From contig NZ_CALSAN010000007.1 in assembly GCF_943372915.1 (NCBI RefSeq), positions 62,001 to 126,000 of the forward strand: 64,000 nt of DNA, written 5' to 3'. Numbering within the stretch: the first letter of the stretch is position 1; every line of letters begins with the position of its first letter. Shown piece after piece: positions 1 to 8,485 of the stretch. This DNA is from Ferrovibrio terrae_A (GTDB taxonomy: Bacteria; Pseudomonadota; Alphaproteobacteria; Ferrovibrionales; Ferrovibrionaceae). The notes under the pieces were generated by a model. That model ran no database searches and had not been told where the DNA came from. It was given only the letters and a program-made list of their open reading frames with translations. The position numbers were made by a program, and so were the translations under genes.

Positions 1-39
1 GCCGATGATAATGACCGGACGATCCTGTGCCGCTGCCAT
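1..39 (-). CDS. N-terminal 13 residues of an unidentified protein (partial)
   Basis: A leftward ATG at 39 follows a strong purine-rich ribosome site (GGGGAGGGG just upstream) and opens a frame that runs off the left edge. The visible peptide is MAAAQDRPVIIIG. A hydrophobic strand ending in Gly resembles the first beta strand of a Rossmann or alpha/beta fold, for example an FAD-dependent oxidoreductase, but thirteen residues cannot fix a family. It is divergent from the chemoreceptor at 220, with a palindrome at 77-100 in between. Confidence 0.5.
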   Translation of the reverse strand, partial: MAAAQDRPVIIIG

Positions 40-76
40 GGCCCCTCCCCGTTTTTTTGCTGAACTGCCTTTGGCA

Positions 77-100
77 ATATAATCAGTACACAGATTATAT
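77..100. promoter_or_regulatory. 8-bp perfect inverted repeat, candidate operator
   Basis: ATATAATC at 77-84 is mirrored by GATTATAT at 93-100 across an 8-base spacer. It lies 38-61 bases before the leftward start at 39 and 120-143 bases before the chemoreceptor start, in an AT-rich pocket of a GC-rich chromosome. This is where an operator or promoter of the divergent pair would sit. No regulator gene is visible next to it. Confidence 0.4.
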
Positions 101-219
101 GGAAATGTCAAGCAGTTTCTACCGCGTACGCACTATCTCAAATAGAATCTGGTGATATTTCCACTGCTTTATGCATTGAATAATGGACATTCCTGATCCG
201 CTGCAGTGGGGGACACATC

Positions 220-2130
220 ATGCTGTCATTCAAAAGCTGGGGTATCTTGTGGAAGATCATGGCGGTGATCGCCGTGCTGCTGGCCGCCATGGCCGCCAGT
301 GTCTGGACCGGCTATCGCGGCCTGCACGAACTCTCCGCCGACATCGTCGAACTCGAACTGCAAGCTAAACGGGTCGAAAATGCCGGGCGTGGCACAGCCA
401 ATGCCCTGAGTTGGATTCGCATGGTCGAATCGATCCCGCATGCTGCAACACCGGCAGCGCGGAATGATCTTGCCGCCAAGGCAGCCGATGAACGGCGACG
501 GCTGGGTGTGCGCATCGACAATCTGAAGGGACTGCTGCATGCCCCGGAGGCACAGCAGCGCCTCGCTGCCATGGTGCAGGCGGTACAGGCCTACGAAACC
601 GTCCACCGCACCGTGCTGCAACTGGCTGAACAGGGCGATGCGGCAGCGAGCCAGCAGGCCGCCGTGCGCGGTGTGGCACAGGCTGAGGAAATCCGCGCCC
701 GCATCCGGCCGATGGAAGACGCGATCTCCAAGGAGATCACCGAATTCAGCGCCAAGGCACGCGAAGATGGCGAGCGTGCCACCGCTTTCATGTTGACCCA
801 GTCTGGCATCGGCGCGGCCATCGGTCTCGGCCTTGCCATCCTGATCACACTGGCGGCAATCAGCCGCCCACTGCGCCGCATGATCACAGGCATGGAACGC
901 CTCGCTCAGGACGACCTTGATATTGAGATTGTCGATGATGGCCGCCGCGACGAAGTTGGCCTGATCGGCCGGTCCCTGGTGGTCTTCCGTCAGAACGCCA
1001 TCGACAAGCGTAGCGCCGAAGCCAATGCCGAAGCCCAGCGTGCCGAAACCGAACGTGAGCGCAATGCCCGCGAAGCACGCGAACGCCAGGCCATCGCCGA
1101 GATATCCACCCTGTGCGAGCGTGTCGCCAGCGGTGATCTGGCCGGGCGACTGGAGGAAGCCGACAAAGATGGCTTCCTGCTTACCATCAGCCAGCAGCTC
1201 AACAGCCTGACCAACACCCTGCAGCAGATGACCCGAGAGCTGGCTGATGTCACTGGCGCCATGGCCGAGGGCAAGCTGACCCGCTCTGTCGATGGCGCCT
1301 ATAGCGGGGTCTACGGCCAATTGAAGGACAGCGTCAATGCCATGGCCGGCAAGCTGCGGGATTTCGCAGCGCGGCTGGCCGAGACCGCCCAGGTGGTGCG
1401 CAATGCTTCCGCCGAAATCTCCACCGCCAGCCAGGATCTGGCCCAGCGCACTGAAAGTCAGGCCGCTTCGATTGAAGAGACGGCTGCCTCAATGCACGAG
1501 ATCACCACGACCGTGAAGCAGAACGCCGACAATGCCGAAGCCGGCAACCAGATGGCCGCCACCGCGCGCAATGCTGCCGAACAGGGCGGCACCATCATGA
1601 GCAAGGTAACGGGCGCGATGAACGGGATCGAAGAAAGCGCCCGCAAAATCGGCGATATCGTATCGCTGATCGACGAAATCGCGTTCCAGACCAACCTGCT
1701 GGCACTGAATGCCTCGGTCGAAGCCGCCCGCGCCGGCGAGGCCGGCAAGGGCTTTGCCGTCGTTGCGCAGGAGGTCCGTGCCCTGGCGCAGCGGTCCGCC
1801 GACGCATCCAAGGACATCAAGACGCTGATCAGTGCCTCGAACAGTCAGGTGAAGACCGGGGCCGATCTGGTTGGCCAGGCCGGCCGCTCGCTGACCGACA
1901 TCATGGAATCGGTGAAGAAGGTTTCAGATATCGTCGCTGATATCGCCGCCGCTTCGCGCGAACAGGCGACGGGACTGGATCAGATCAACACTGCAGTCGG
2001 CCAGATGGACGAGATGACGCAGCGCAACGGCGCCCTGGTCGAGGAGACATCGGCCTCGGCACAGCAGCTCGCCACCCAGGCCCAGCAGCTGGCACAGCTG
2101 GTCGGATTCTTCGATACCGGCCGGCACTGA
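220..2130 (+). CDS. Methyl-accepting chemotaxis protein (membrane chemoreceptor)
   Basis: A 636-residue chemoreceptor that would relay a periplasmic signal to CheA/CheW. It has TM1 at about 12-31, a helical periplasmic region of about 160 residues compatible with a four-helix-bundle sensor, and TM2 at about 195-214. A HAMP domain follows at about 215-267. A second HAMP-like stretch lies at about 300-385, and the signalling domain at about 390-620. The receptor hairpin tip FQTNLLALNASVEAARAG is intact near 489-506. No C-terminal CheR-binding pentapeptide is seen; the protein ends FFDTGRH. No che genes are adjacent, so it looks like an orphan receptor, and its ligand cannot be told from sequence. 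The second receptor at 38662 shares the signalling half but has a different, Cache-like sensor. Confidence 0.95.
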   Translation: MLSFKSWGILWKIMAVIAVLLAAMAASVWTGYRGLHELSADIVELELQAKRVENAGRGTANALSWIRMVESIPHAATPAARNDLAAKAADERRRLGVRIDNLKGLLHAPEAQQRLAAMVQAVQAYETVHRTVLQLAEQGDAAASQQAAVRGVAQAEEIRARIRPMEDAISKEITEFSAKAREDGERATAFMLTQSGIGAAIGLGLAILITLAAISRPLRRMITGMERLAQDDLDIEIVDDGRRDEVGLIGRSLVVFRQNAIDKRSAEANAEAQRAETERERNAREARERQAIAEISTLCERVASGDLAGRLEEADKDGFLLTISQQLNSLTNTLQQMTRELADVTGAMAEGKLTRSVDGAYSGVYGQLKDSVNAMAGKLRDFAARLAETAQVVRNASAEISTASQDLAQRTESQAASIEETAASMHEITTTVKQNADNAEAGNQMAATARNAAEQGGTIMSKVTGAMNGIEESARKIGDIVSLIDEIAFQTNLLALNASVEAARAGEAGKGFAVVAQEVRALAQRSADASKDIKTLISASNSQVKTGADLVGQAGRSLTDIMESVKKVSDIVADIAAASREQATGLDQINTAVGQMDEMTQRNGALVEETSASAQQLATQAQQLAQLVGFFDTGRH

Positions 2131-2185
2131 ACCATGCCACCCCGCCCGACTCGGAGCCGCGTATAAAGCGACTCGCTTTACCCGT

Positions 2186-2214
2186 TTGACACGCCCTGCG
2201 TGACGCCGAATGAT
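2186..2214 (+). promoter_or_regulatory. Candidate sigma-70 promoter for the nucleobase permease
   Basis: TTGACA at 2186-2191 is followed after 17 bases by AATGAT at 2209-2214. The -35 is a perfect consensus and the -10 is weak. A start near 2221 would give a leader of about 95 bases before the ATG at 2317, with a small hairpin TCGAC-TTTG-GTCGA at 2214-2227. Upstream, TAAAGC at 2164-2169 and GCTTTA at 2175-2180 form another small dyad after the chemoreceptor gene. Confidence 0.35.
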
Positions 2215-2316
2215 CGACTTTGGTCGAAGACTCGGCGGCATGTTTCTGTATGCATAACAATAAGCCGCCTGCCCCGACCGCTCGCACTCGCAGACGAAAA
2301 AGCAAAGGGGAAACCA

Positions 2317-3609
2317 ATGGCACAGTCAGATGGCGGCTTCCTGTCGCGCTGGACACTGAAGACCGGAGGCGTGATCGCACCGGATGAGCGGCTGCCCATG
2401 GGGCAGACGATTGCGGTTGGCCTGCAGCATGTGGTTGCCATGTTCGGCGCCACCGTGCTGGCGCCGCTGCTGATGGGTTTCGATCCCAATGTCTCGATCC
2501 TGTTCTCGGGCATCAGCACGCTGATCTTCTTCTTTGTTACCGGCGGTAAGCTGCCGAGCTATCTGGGCTCCAGCTTCTCCTTCATCGCCGTGGTGATCGC
2601 GGCCTCGGCCTATAGCGGCAGCGGCCCGAATGCCAATATCGGCGTGGCGCTCGGCGGCATCATCGCTGCCGGTGCGGTCTATGCCGTTATTGGCCTGATC
2701 GTGATGAAGGCAGGGCATGGCTGGATCGAGACCCTGATGCCGCCGGTGGTGACCGGTGCCATCGTGGCCGTGATCGGCCTCAATCTGGCACCGATTGCCG
2801 TGAAAGGCGTCAGTGCCAATGGCTTCGATGCGTTCATCGGCCTGCTCACCGTGGTCGCGGTCGGTGTCATCGCCGTCTATACCAGCGGTACATTGCAACG
2901 CCTGCCCATCCTGCTCGGCGGCCTGGTGGCCTATATCGTCTATGCCGTGCTGGCCAACGGTGCCGGCATGGGCAAACCGATCGATTTCAGCGGCGTGATG
3001 AATGCCGCCTGGATCGGCATGCCCAACTTCACCGCACCGGTCTTTGAGGCCGGGGCCATGGCGCTGATCGCACCCGTCGCGATCATCCTGGTGGCGGAGA
3101 ATCTGGGTCATGTTAAGGCGATCGGCGTGATGACCGGACGCAATCTCGACCCGCTGCTGGGCCGGGCCTTCCTGGGCGATGGTATCGCCACCATGATCTC
3201 GGGCGCCGGCGGCGGCACCGGCATGACCACCTATGCCGAAAACATGGGCGTGATGGCAGTCACCAAGATCTTCTCCACGCTGATCTTCATCGTGGCGGCG
3301 CTCTTCGCCATCCTGCTCGGCTTCTCGCCCAAATTCGGCGCGCTGATCCTCACCATCCCAGGCTCCGTGCTCGGCGGCCTGTCCCTGGTGGTGTTCGGAC
3401 TGATCTCGGCGACGGCTGGCCGAATCTGGGTCGAGAACAAGGTCGATTTCTCGAATGCCCGCAACCTGATCACGGTGGGCGTGGCCCTGACTGTGGGCGC
3501 TGGCGACCTGATGCTGAAATTCGGCGGCTTCTCGCTGGGTGGGATCGGCACCGCCACCTTCGGCGCCATCATCCTGTATCAGATCCTGAACGGCCGCAGC
3601 AGCCGGTAG
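2317..3609 (+). CDS. NCS2-family uracil/xanthine permease
   Basis: A 430-residue inner-membrane nucleobase:cation symporter of the NCS2 family, importing uracil, xanthine or a related base. The sequence is hydrophobic throughout with many membrane segments. Family signatures include GLQHVVAMFGATVLAPLLMG near the start, GGKLPSYLGSSFSF, and the late GAGGGTGMTTYAENMGVMA block, which resembles the UraA/RutG substrate and ion site. The chosen ATG at 2317 has GGGG seven bases upstream. An in-frame extension back to 2200 is possible but would precede any membrane segment and lacks a ribosome site. A hairpin terminator follows at 3630. UraA/RutG-like is the best guess; the exact substrate cannot be fixed. 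Confidence 0.9.
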   Translation: MAQSDGGFLSRWTLKTGGVIAPDERLPMGQTIAVGLQHVVAMFGATVLAPLLMGFDPNVSILFSGISTLIFFFVTGGKLPSYLGSSFSFIAVVIAASAYSGSGPNANIGVALGGIIAAGAVYAVIGLIVMKAGHGWIETLMPPVVTGAIVAVIGLNLAPIAVKGVSANGFDAFIGLLTVVAVGVIAVYTSGTLQRLPILLGGLVAYIVYAVLANGAGMGKPIDFSGVMNAAWIGMPNFTAPVFEAGAMALIAPVAIILVAENLGHVKAIGVMTGRNLDPLLGRAFLGDGIATMISGAGGGTGMTTYAENMGVMAVTKIFSTLIFIVAALFAILLGFSPKFGALILTIPGSVLGGLSLVVFGLISATAGRIWVENKVDFSNARNLITVGVALTVGAGDLMLKFGGFSLGGIGTATFGAIILYQILNGRSSR

Positions 3610-3629
3610 TCCGGACTCGACACGATAGG

Positions 3630-3664
3630 CCGCGGCGGAAAGAATTTCCGTCGCGGTTCTTTTC
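3630..3664 (+). terminator. Rho-independent terminator after the permease
   Basis: CCGCGGCGGAAA at 3630-3641 pairs with TTTCCGTCGCGG at 3645-3656 (12 bp with one G-T pair) over a GAA loop. A T-rich tract, TTCTTTTC, follows at 3657-3664. It sits 20 bases after the permease stop. Confidence 0.8.
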
Positions 3665-3721
3665 TAGGCTGCTGCCGCGTATGGTCTGCCACGGTAAGAG
3701 AATCACTCTGGAGACGCAGAC

Positions 3722-3934
3722 GTGGATGTGAAAGACAGCAACGGCAACCTGCTTGCCGAAGGCGACAGTGTCGTCCTGATCAAGGATCTGAAGGTGAAGG
3801 GCGCCAATGCCACCCTGAAACGCGGCACGGTAATCAAGAATATCCACCTCACCGACGATGAGGAGGAAATCGAAGGTCGCACCGACAAGGTGAAGGGCCT
3901 GGTGCTGAAAGCCTGTTTCGTGAAAAAGGCCTGA
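3722..3934 (+). CDS. PhnA/YjdM-type domain protein
   Basis: A 70-residue protein matching the C-terminal PhnA domain of YjdM-type proteins. Conserved features are the DSNGNLL opening, GDSVVLIKDLKVKG, and the closing LVLKACFVKK. The N-terminal zinc ribbon found in longer family members is absent, so it is a one-domain form. The GTG start at 3722 has TGGAG eight bases upstream. Despite the historical name, the family has no proven role in phosphonate breakdown, and no phosphonate genes are nearby. It is transcribed alone, between the permease terminator and the convergent polysaccharide operon. Confidence 0.85.
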   Translation: MDVKDSNGNLLAEGDSVVLIKDLKVKGANATLKRGTVIKNIHLTDDEEEIEGRTDKVKGLVLKACFVKKA

Positions 3935-3952
3935 CGGGCCGCGCGGTTTTAT

Positions 3953-4849
3953 TTACCCGAGCAGGCGCGCGACGCAGCGCCGCACGCCATCCTGCCAGGG
4001 CGGCATGCGGATGCCATAGACTGCCGCGATCTTGCTGGTATCCAGCACCGAGTTGGCGGGACGCTTCGCCGGCGTCGGATAGTCGGCCGTGGTGATCGCC
4101 TCCACTGGCACGCTGCGCCCCCCGAGACTGCCCGCCACCGCCATGATCTCGCTGGCCAGGCCGTGCCATGTGGTGGCACCGGAGCCGGCAAGATGGAAAA
4201 TCCCGGAAAGCGCTGCATCGCTAGGCGCAGCCATAAGACGTTGCGCCATGGTGAGCACGGCGGCTGCAAGATCGGGGGCATAGCTGGGCGAGCCGTGCTG
4301 ATCGGCCACCACACGCAGGCTGTCGCGCTCGGCACTGAGCCGCAGCATGGTGCGGACGAAATTGGCGCCGAAAGGACTATGGACCCAGGCGGTACGCAGG
4401 ATCACGGCCTGCGGTAAAGCCGCCAGCACCGCCTGCTCACCGGCCAGTTTCGAGCGCCCATAAGCACCCTGCGGGTTGCAGGGGTCATCTTCACGATATG
4501 GGCCCGTCTTGCTACCATCAAAAACATAATCGGTGGAAACATGGATCAGTGGCAGTTTGTTTCGCACACAGACCTCTGCTACGGCCGCAGCACCATCGCG
4601 GTTGATCGCAAAGGCCAAGTCAGGTTCGGATTCTGCCCGATCAACCGCCGTATAGGCCGCCGCATTGACGACAATATCCACGGGCAGACCTGCCAGAGCG
4701 GCAGCAACGGTTTCCGGTGCCGCGAGGTCAAGCTGCGGTCGGCCGATACGAACGATATCGACATCCTCGCCGATCAGTTCGGCGAGAGAGCGTGCCAGCT
4801 GGCCCTGCATTCCGATGACGGCCAGACGCAGCTTGGACTGGCGTAGCAT
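3953..4849 (-). CDS. rmlD: dTDP-4-dehydrorhamnose reductase
   Basis: Reduces dTDP-4-dehydro-L-rhamnose to dTDP-L-rhamnose with NAD(P)H, the last step of the pathway. The 298-residue protein is an extended SDR. The nucleotide loop reads VIGMQGQLA (the usual third Gly is Ala), followed by the NAAAYTAVDRAE block, VSTDYVFDG and the catalytic YGRSKLAGE (Tyr/Lys pair). It is the last gene of the leftward operon, four bases after rmlC, and converges on the PhnA-type gene. Length and motifs are normal for RmlD. Confidence 0.95.
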   Translation of the reverse strand: MLRQSKLRLAVIGMQGQLARSLAELIGEDVDIVRIGRPQLDLAAPETVAAALAGLPVDIVVNAAAYTAVDRAESEPDLAFAINRDGAAAVAEVCVRNKLPLIHVSTDYVFDGSKTGPYREDDPCNPQGAYGRSKLAGEQAVLAALPQAVILRTAWVHSPFGANFVRTMLRLSAERDSLRVVADQHGSPSYAPDLAAAVLTMAQRLMAAPSDAALSGIFHLAGSGATTWHGLASEIMAVAGSLGGRSVPVEAITTADYPTPAKRPANSVLDTSKIAAVYGIRMPPWQDGVRRCVARLLG

Positions 4850-4853
4850 AGCC

Positions 4854-5444
4854 TCAGCCTTCGTGCCTGCCGTTGGTGACGATCAGTGGCGGCAGCGGAT
4901 AATAGGGTGGCAGAACCTTGGCCTCGGCCAACAGCGGTGCGGCCAGATCCTTCTTGGCAATGATCGGATCTTTCAGTTTCCAGTCGATGCCGATGGCGGG
5001 ATCGTTCCAGCGGATCGCATGCTCGCAGCTGGGATCATAGGGCGCCGTGCACTGGTAGAGGAAATCAGCCTGATCGCTCAGCACCGAGAAACCATGGGCG
5101 AAACCCGGTGGAATCCACAGCTGCTGGTGATTGTCGCCACTCAGGATCGTGCCGGTCCAGCGACCGAAGGTGGGGGAGCCTTTGCGGATATCGACGGCGA
5201 CATCGAACACCTCACCCGCCACCACGGTCACCAGCTTGCCCTGGCCATGTGGCTCCTGATAATGCAGGCCGCGGATCACGCCCTTGCGGGAGCGCGAGAA
5301 ATTGGTCTGAACCGACGGCACACCAAGTCCCTGGTTCAGGTATCGCGGTGCATTCCACAACTCCTTGATGAAGCCGCGGTCGTCGGAGAATATCTTCATC
5401 TCGATGATGAAAACGTCAGGCAGGTCGGTGGCGATGATGCGCAT
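4854..5444 (-). CDS. rmlC: dTDP-4-dehydrorhamnose 3,5-epimerase
   Basis: Epimerises C3 and C5 of dTDP-4-dehydro-6-deoxy-D-glucose to give the L-sugar used by RmlD. The 196-residue cupin protein has the base-catalyst motif RGLHYQ (His61), the substrate-side Tyr130 in FLYQCTAPYDP and the RWNDP block at about 145-149. The spacing of these matches the family. It lies between rmlA and rmlD, with gaps of 17 and 4 bases, consistent with one transcript. FdtA-type cupins are related by fold, but the length and motifs here are those of RmlC. Confidence 0.95.
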   Translation of the reverse strand: MRIIATDLPDVFIIEMKIFSDDRGFIKELWNAPRYLNQGLGVPSVQTNFSRSRKGVIRGLHYQEPHGQGKLVTVVAGEVFDVAVDIRKGSPTFGRWTGTILSGDNHQQLWIPPGFAHGFSVLSDQADFLYQCTAPYDPSCEHAIRWNDPAIGIDWKLKDPIIAKKDLAAPLLAEAKVLPPYYPLPPLIVTNGRHEG

Positions 5445-5461
5445 GATATGTCCTGCCCGGC

Positions 5462-6340
5462 CTAGCGGTCACGGCCTTCGTTGAGGATGCGGCGCAGATA
5501 CTGGCCATAGGCATTCTTGCTGTAAGCACTGGCGAGTTTTTCAAGCTGCGCGGCATCGATATACCCCTGCCGCCATGCGACTTCTTCCGGGGCAGCAATC
5601 TTCAGTCCCTGGCGCTTCTCCACCGTGGCGATGAAGTTGGAAGCTTCCAGCAGGCTGTCGGGTGTACCGGTATCGAGCCAGGCGAACCCGCGGCCGAACA
5701 GCTCCACTTTCAGTTTTCCGCGCTGCAGATAGACATTGTTGAGATCGGTGATTTCCAGTTCGCCACGTGCCGAGGGCTTCAGCGTCGCGGCAATATCACA
5801 GACCGCTTTGTCGTAGAAGTAGAGGCCGGTGACTGCCCAGTTGGTCGGCGGATTGGCGGGCTTTTCGATGATGGCCTTCGGCGTCTTGTCGGGACCGAGT
5901 TCCAGCACGCCGTACCGTTCCGGATCGGCGACCCAGTAGCCGAAGACCACGGCACCATCCTGAATGCGGGCCGCACGACGCAGCACATCGCCAAAGCCTT
6001 CGCCATAAAAGATGTTGTCACCCAGCACCAGGGCACAAGCTTCCCCATTGATGAAATTGCGACCGATGATGAAGGCCTGCGCAATGCCGTTTGGCTCAAG
6101 CTGCACGGCATAGGTAATGGCGATGCCCCACTGGCTGCCATCGCCCAGCAGGTTGCGGAAAGCCACCTGGTCGCGCGGCGTAGTGATGATCAGGATCTCG
6201 CGGATGCCGGCGAGCATCAGCGTGGTCAGCGGATGATAGATCATCGGCTTGTCATAGATTGGGATCAGCTGCTTGCTGGTCACCGCCGTTGCCGGATGCA
6301 ACCGAGTTCCCGCGCCGCCCGCCAGGATGATGCCTTTCAT
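5462..6340 (-). CDS. rmlA: Glucose-1-phosphate thymidylyltransferase
   Basis: Makes dTDP-glucose from glucose-1-phosphate and dTTP, the entry to both dTDP-rhamnose and dTDP-aminosugar synthesis. The 292-residue protein starts with the nucleotidyltransferase signature GGAGTRLHPATAVTSKQL and later has YDKPMIYHP, LGDNIFYG and EKPANPPTNWAV, all typical of the short RmlA group. It lies upstream of rmlC and rmlD. Its substrate could come from the pgm gene at 50413. The next enzyme, RmlB (4,6-dehydratase), is not encoded in this window. Confidence 0.95.
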   Translation of the reverse strand: MKGIILAGGAGTRLHPATAVTSKQLIPIYDKPMIYHPLTTLMLAGIREILIITTPRDQVAFRNLLGDGSQWGIAITYAVQLEPNGIAQAFIIGRNFINGEACALVLGDNIFYGEGFGDVLRRAARIQDGAVVFGYWVADPERYGVLELGPDKTPKAIIEKPANPPTNWAVTGLYFYDKAVCDIAATLKPSARGELEITDLNNVYLQRGKLKVELFGRGFAWLDTGTPDSLLEASNFIATVEKRQGLKIAAPEEVAWRQGYIDAAQLEKLASAYSKNAYGQYLRRILNEGRDR

Positions 6341-6368
6341 TGCCGTCCGTACCTTTTCTGCGTCACTG

Positions 6369-7517
6369 CTACGCTGCCGCCGGCGGGTTTGTCGCCGCCA
6401 TGCGGACCGAGTCTATCACATGGGCGATCTGGGCGCTGCTCATGCCGGGCCAAATCGGCAGGCTGATAGTCTGGGCCGCGATCGATTCCGCCACCGGGAA
6501 AGCGCCCCGGCCATAGCCCAGATCAGCATAGGCCGGCTGCAGATGCGGGGGGGCCGGATAATGGATCATGGCCTGCACACCCGCCTCCGCCAGGCAGGCG
6601 ATCACCGCATCGCGCTGCGGGTGGCGGATGGTATAGAGATGCCACACGGCTTCCGCCCCTTCCGTGATGACTGGCAAGGTGATGCTGTTCAGATCAGCCA
6701 GCCCCTTGCTGTAGGCGCGGGCGATCTGGCGGCGCTGGGAATTGAGGCTGTCGAGCTGCGGCAGCTTGACGCTGAGCAGGGCCGCCTGCAGTTCATCGAG
6801 GCGCGAATTGCAGCCGGCAACCTGGTGCTCGTATTTGCGTTCGGAGCCATAATTGCGCAGCAGTCGCAACCGCGCCGCCACACCAGCATCGCTGGTGACC
6901 ACAGCACCACCATCGCCCAGGGCACCGAGATTCTTGGTCGGATAGAAACTGAAGCCGGCGGCAATACCCAGCGTGCCGGTAGTGTGCCCGCGATAGGTGG
7001 CACCATGGGCCTGGGCGGCATCCTCGATCAGATGCAGGCCGTGCTTGGCGGCCAGCGCCTGCAGCGGCGCCATGTCGGCCGGATTGCCATACAGGTGCAC
7101 GGCAATCACCGCCCTGGTACGACTGGTGATGGCCGCCGCCACGCGAGCCGGATCAATATTGCAGGTGGCCGGGTCGCAATCGACCGGCACCGGCCGCGCC
7201 TGGGCCCGCGACACCCCGAGCCAGGTGGCAATAAAAGTATGCGCCGGCACGATCACCTCGTCACCGGCCCCGATCCCCAGCGCCTCCAGCGTCAGGGTCA
7301 GGGCATCAAGGCCGTTGGCGACACCAATGGCCGCCTGCGCACCACAATAGCGCGCGAATGCCATCTCAAATCCCTGGAGCGCCTCGCCCATGATGAAATG
7401 GCCACGCTGCAGCGTGCTGCGCCAGGCGTCATTCAAACCGGCCGCGATTCCCGCATGGGTCGGGCCGATATCGAAGAACGGTATGGTTATCGCGCGCGGC
7501 ATTGTTGGCTCACTCAT
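6369..7517 (-). CDS. DegT/DnrJ/EryC1-family sugar aminotransferase (FdtB/QdtB-like)
   Basis: A 382-residue PLP-dependent aminotransferase acting on a nucleotide-linked keto sugar. The PLP lysine is Lys195 in PTKNLGALGDGG and the cofactor-ring Asp166 is in EDAAQAHGA. The start at 7517 overlaps the upstream stop as ATGA, so the pair is translationally coupled. A longer in-frame opening at 7544 is less likely. Together with the FdtA-type isomerase at 10076, the best reading is transamination at C3 of dTDP-3-keto-6-deoxyhexose, giving dTDP-Fuc3N or dTDP-Qui3N. The stereochemistry cannot be settled from sequence. Confidence 0.85.
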   Translation of the reverse strand: MSEPTMPRAITIPFFDIGPTHAGIAAGLNDAWRSTLQRGHFIMGEALQGFEMAFARYCGAQAAIGVANGLDALTLTLEALGIGAGDEVIVPAHTFIATWLGVSRAQARPVPVDCDPATCNIDPARVAAAITSRTRAVIAVHLYGNPADMAPLQALAAKHGLHLIEDAAQAHGATYRGHTTGTLGIAAGFSFYPTKNLGALGDGGAVVTSDAGVAARLRLLRNYGSERKYEHQVAGCNSRLDELQAALLSVKLPQLDSLNSQRRQIARAYSKGLADLNSITLPVITEGAEAVWHLYTIRHPQRDAVIACLAEAGVQAMIHYPAPPHLQPAYADLGYGRGAFPVAESIAAQTISLPIWPGMSSAQIAHVIDSVRMAATNPPAAA

Positions 7518-8485
7518 TGCGGCGTCACCGCCAGTTCGTACCAATCATGCACAAGCCCGCGGGCGCCGAAAGCCTCTTTGCTTTCGATCAGGCCATAATT
7601 GAGGGTGCGGCCCTGGTCGATGGTGGAAACGCCGAAACTCAAGAAGCGATGGCCGGCATACGGCCCGGTCAGCAGATGGTCGAGCAGAAAATCCAGGGCC
7701 CCAATGGCTTTGCCTTCCGGCGTGCTCGCCATGTACTGGGTATGGAAAACCGGCTTGTTGTCGTAGATCACGCAGCCGGCCAGCATGGCTTCACCCTGGA
7801 AGGCCCCGTAGAGCAGGATCTGCTCCGGGAAGCGTGAACTGAGCAGCTGCATCTCGGCCACGCTATGGGCCGGCGTGACGCCATGCCGCGTCTCAAGGAT
7901 GGTCGCCAGCATGGGAATGAAGGTGGCGTAATCCTGCGACAGCCGCACCTCAAGGCTGTTGCGGCGGGCGCGCGAGATATTCGATTTCTTGCCCTTGGTG
8001 TATTTCAGCCCGCCTTCGATAAACAGTGCCGAAGACAGGTCGCGACGAGTCAACACCGCGCCATTCAGGGTCAGGGCATAAAGATCTTCCTGCGATGGCT
8101 GCGTCCAGAAGACATAGGGGATCGGCTTGTAGACCAGGCGATGCAGACCGGCTTCACGCATGAAGCCGATCAGCGCCTGGAAACAGTCCAACATGATCGC
8201 GGCCGTCATATCCATGCCGAACAGCATGCCGCCATAGGTCAGTCCCTGATGGCTGTGCAGGCTGCCATCACGGCTGTTGGCCGGCAGGATTCCCACCAGA
8301 TCGTCATCGCAGTAAAACAGCAACGAGCAATCTTCGAAGCGGTCGGCATGGTAATCCATGTAATCCCGCTTGAAGATGAAATAGCCGTTGCGTGCCGTCG
8401 CCACAAAGCCATCCCATTCGGCCTTGCAATGCGCCGCGTAGCGAACGACCTTAATGCGCGATGAGCTCTGCATAGCCAAAGCCAT
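7514..8485 (-). CDS. FemAB/GNAT-fold acyltransferase of the polysaccharide operon
   Basis: A 323-residue soluble protein with the look of the FemAB-like GNAT double-domain family. It has an N-terminal half with YFIFKRDYMDYHADRF and GILPANSRDG, a central YTKGKKSNISRARR stretch, and a C-terminal ALDFLLDHLL acyl-CoA-fold helix before FLSFGVSTIDQGRTLN. Such proteins in O-antigen loci may acylate an amino sugar; this role is inferred. The start is ambiguous: 8485 overlaps the preceding gene by 35 bases, and Met5 at 8473 is equally possible. The stop is fused to the aminotransferase start as ATGA. Confidence 0.65.
   Translation of the reverse strand: MALAMQSSSRIKVVRYAAHCKAEWDGFVATARNGYFIFKRDYMDYHADRFEDCSLLFYCDDDLVGILPANSRDGSLHSHQGLTYGGMLFGMDMTAAIMLDCFQALIGFMREAGLHRLVYKPIPYVFWTQPSQEDLYALTLNGAVLTRRDLSSALFIEGGLKYTKGKKSNISRARRNSLEVRLSQDYATFIPMLATILETRHGVTPAHSVAEMQLLSSRFPEQILLYGAFQGEAMLAGCVIYDNKPVFHTQYMASTPEGKAIGALDFLLDHLLTGPYAGHRFLSFGVSTIDQGRTLNYGLIESKEAFGARGLVHDWYELAVTPQ

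Noticed and set aside
2131..2316. Xanthine-type (NMT1) or other purine riboswitch before the nucleobase permease
   Set aside because: The leader has only small hairpins, and I could not match a known riboswitch core. A covariance-model search would decide.
3935..3952. Terminator between the PhnA-type gene and rmlD
   Set aside because: CCGCGCGG followed by TTTTATTT is self-complementary but too short to form a stable stem with a loop. It was left out of the feature list.
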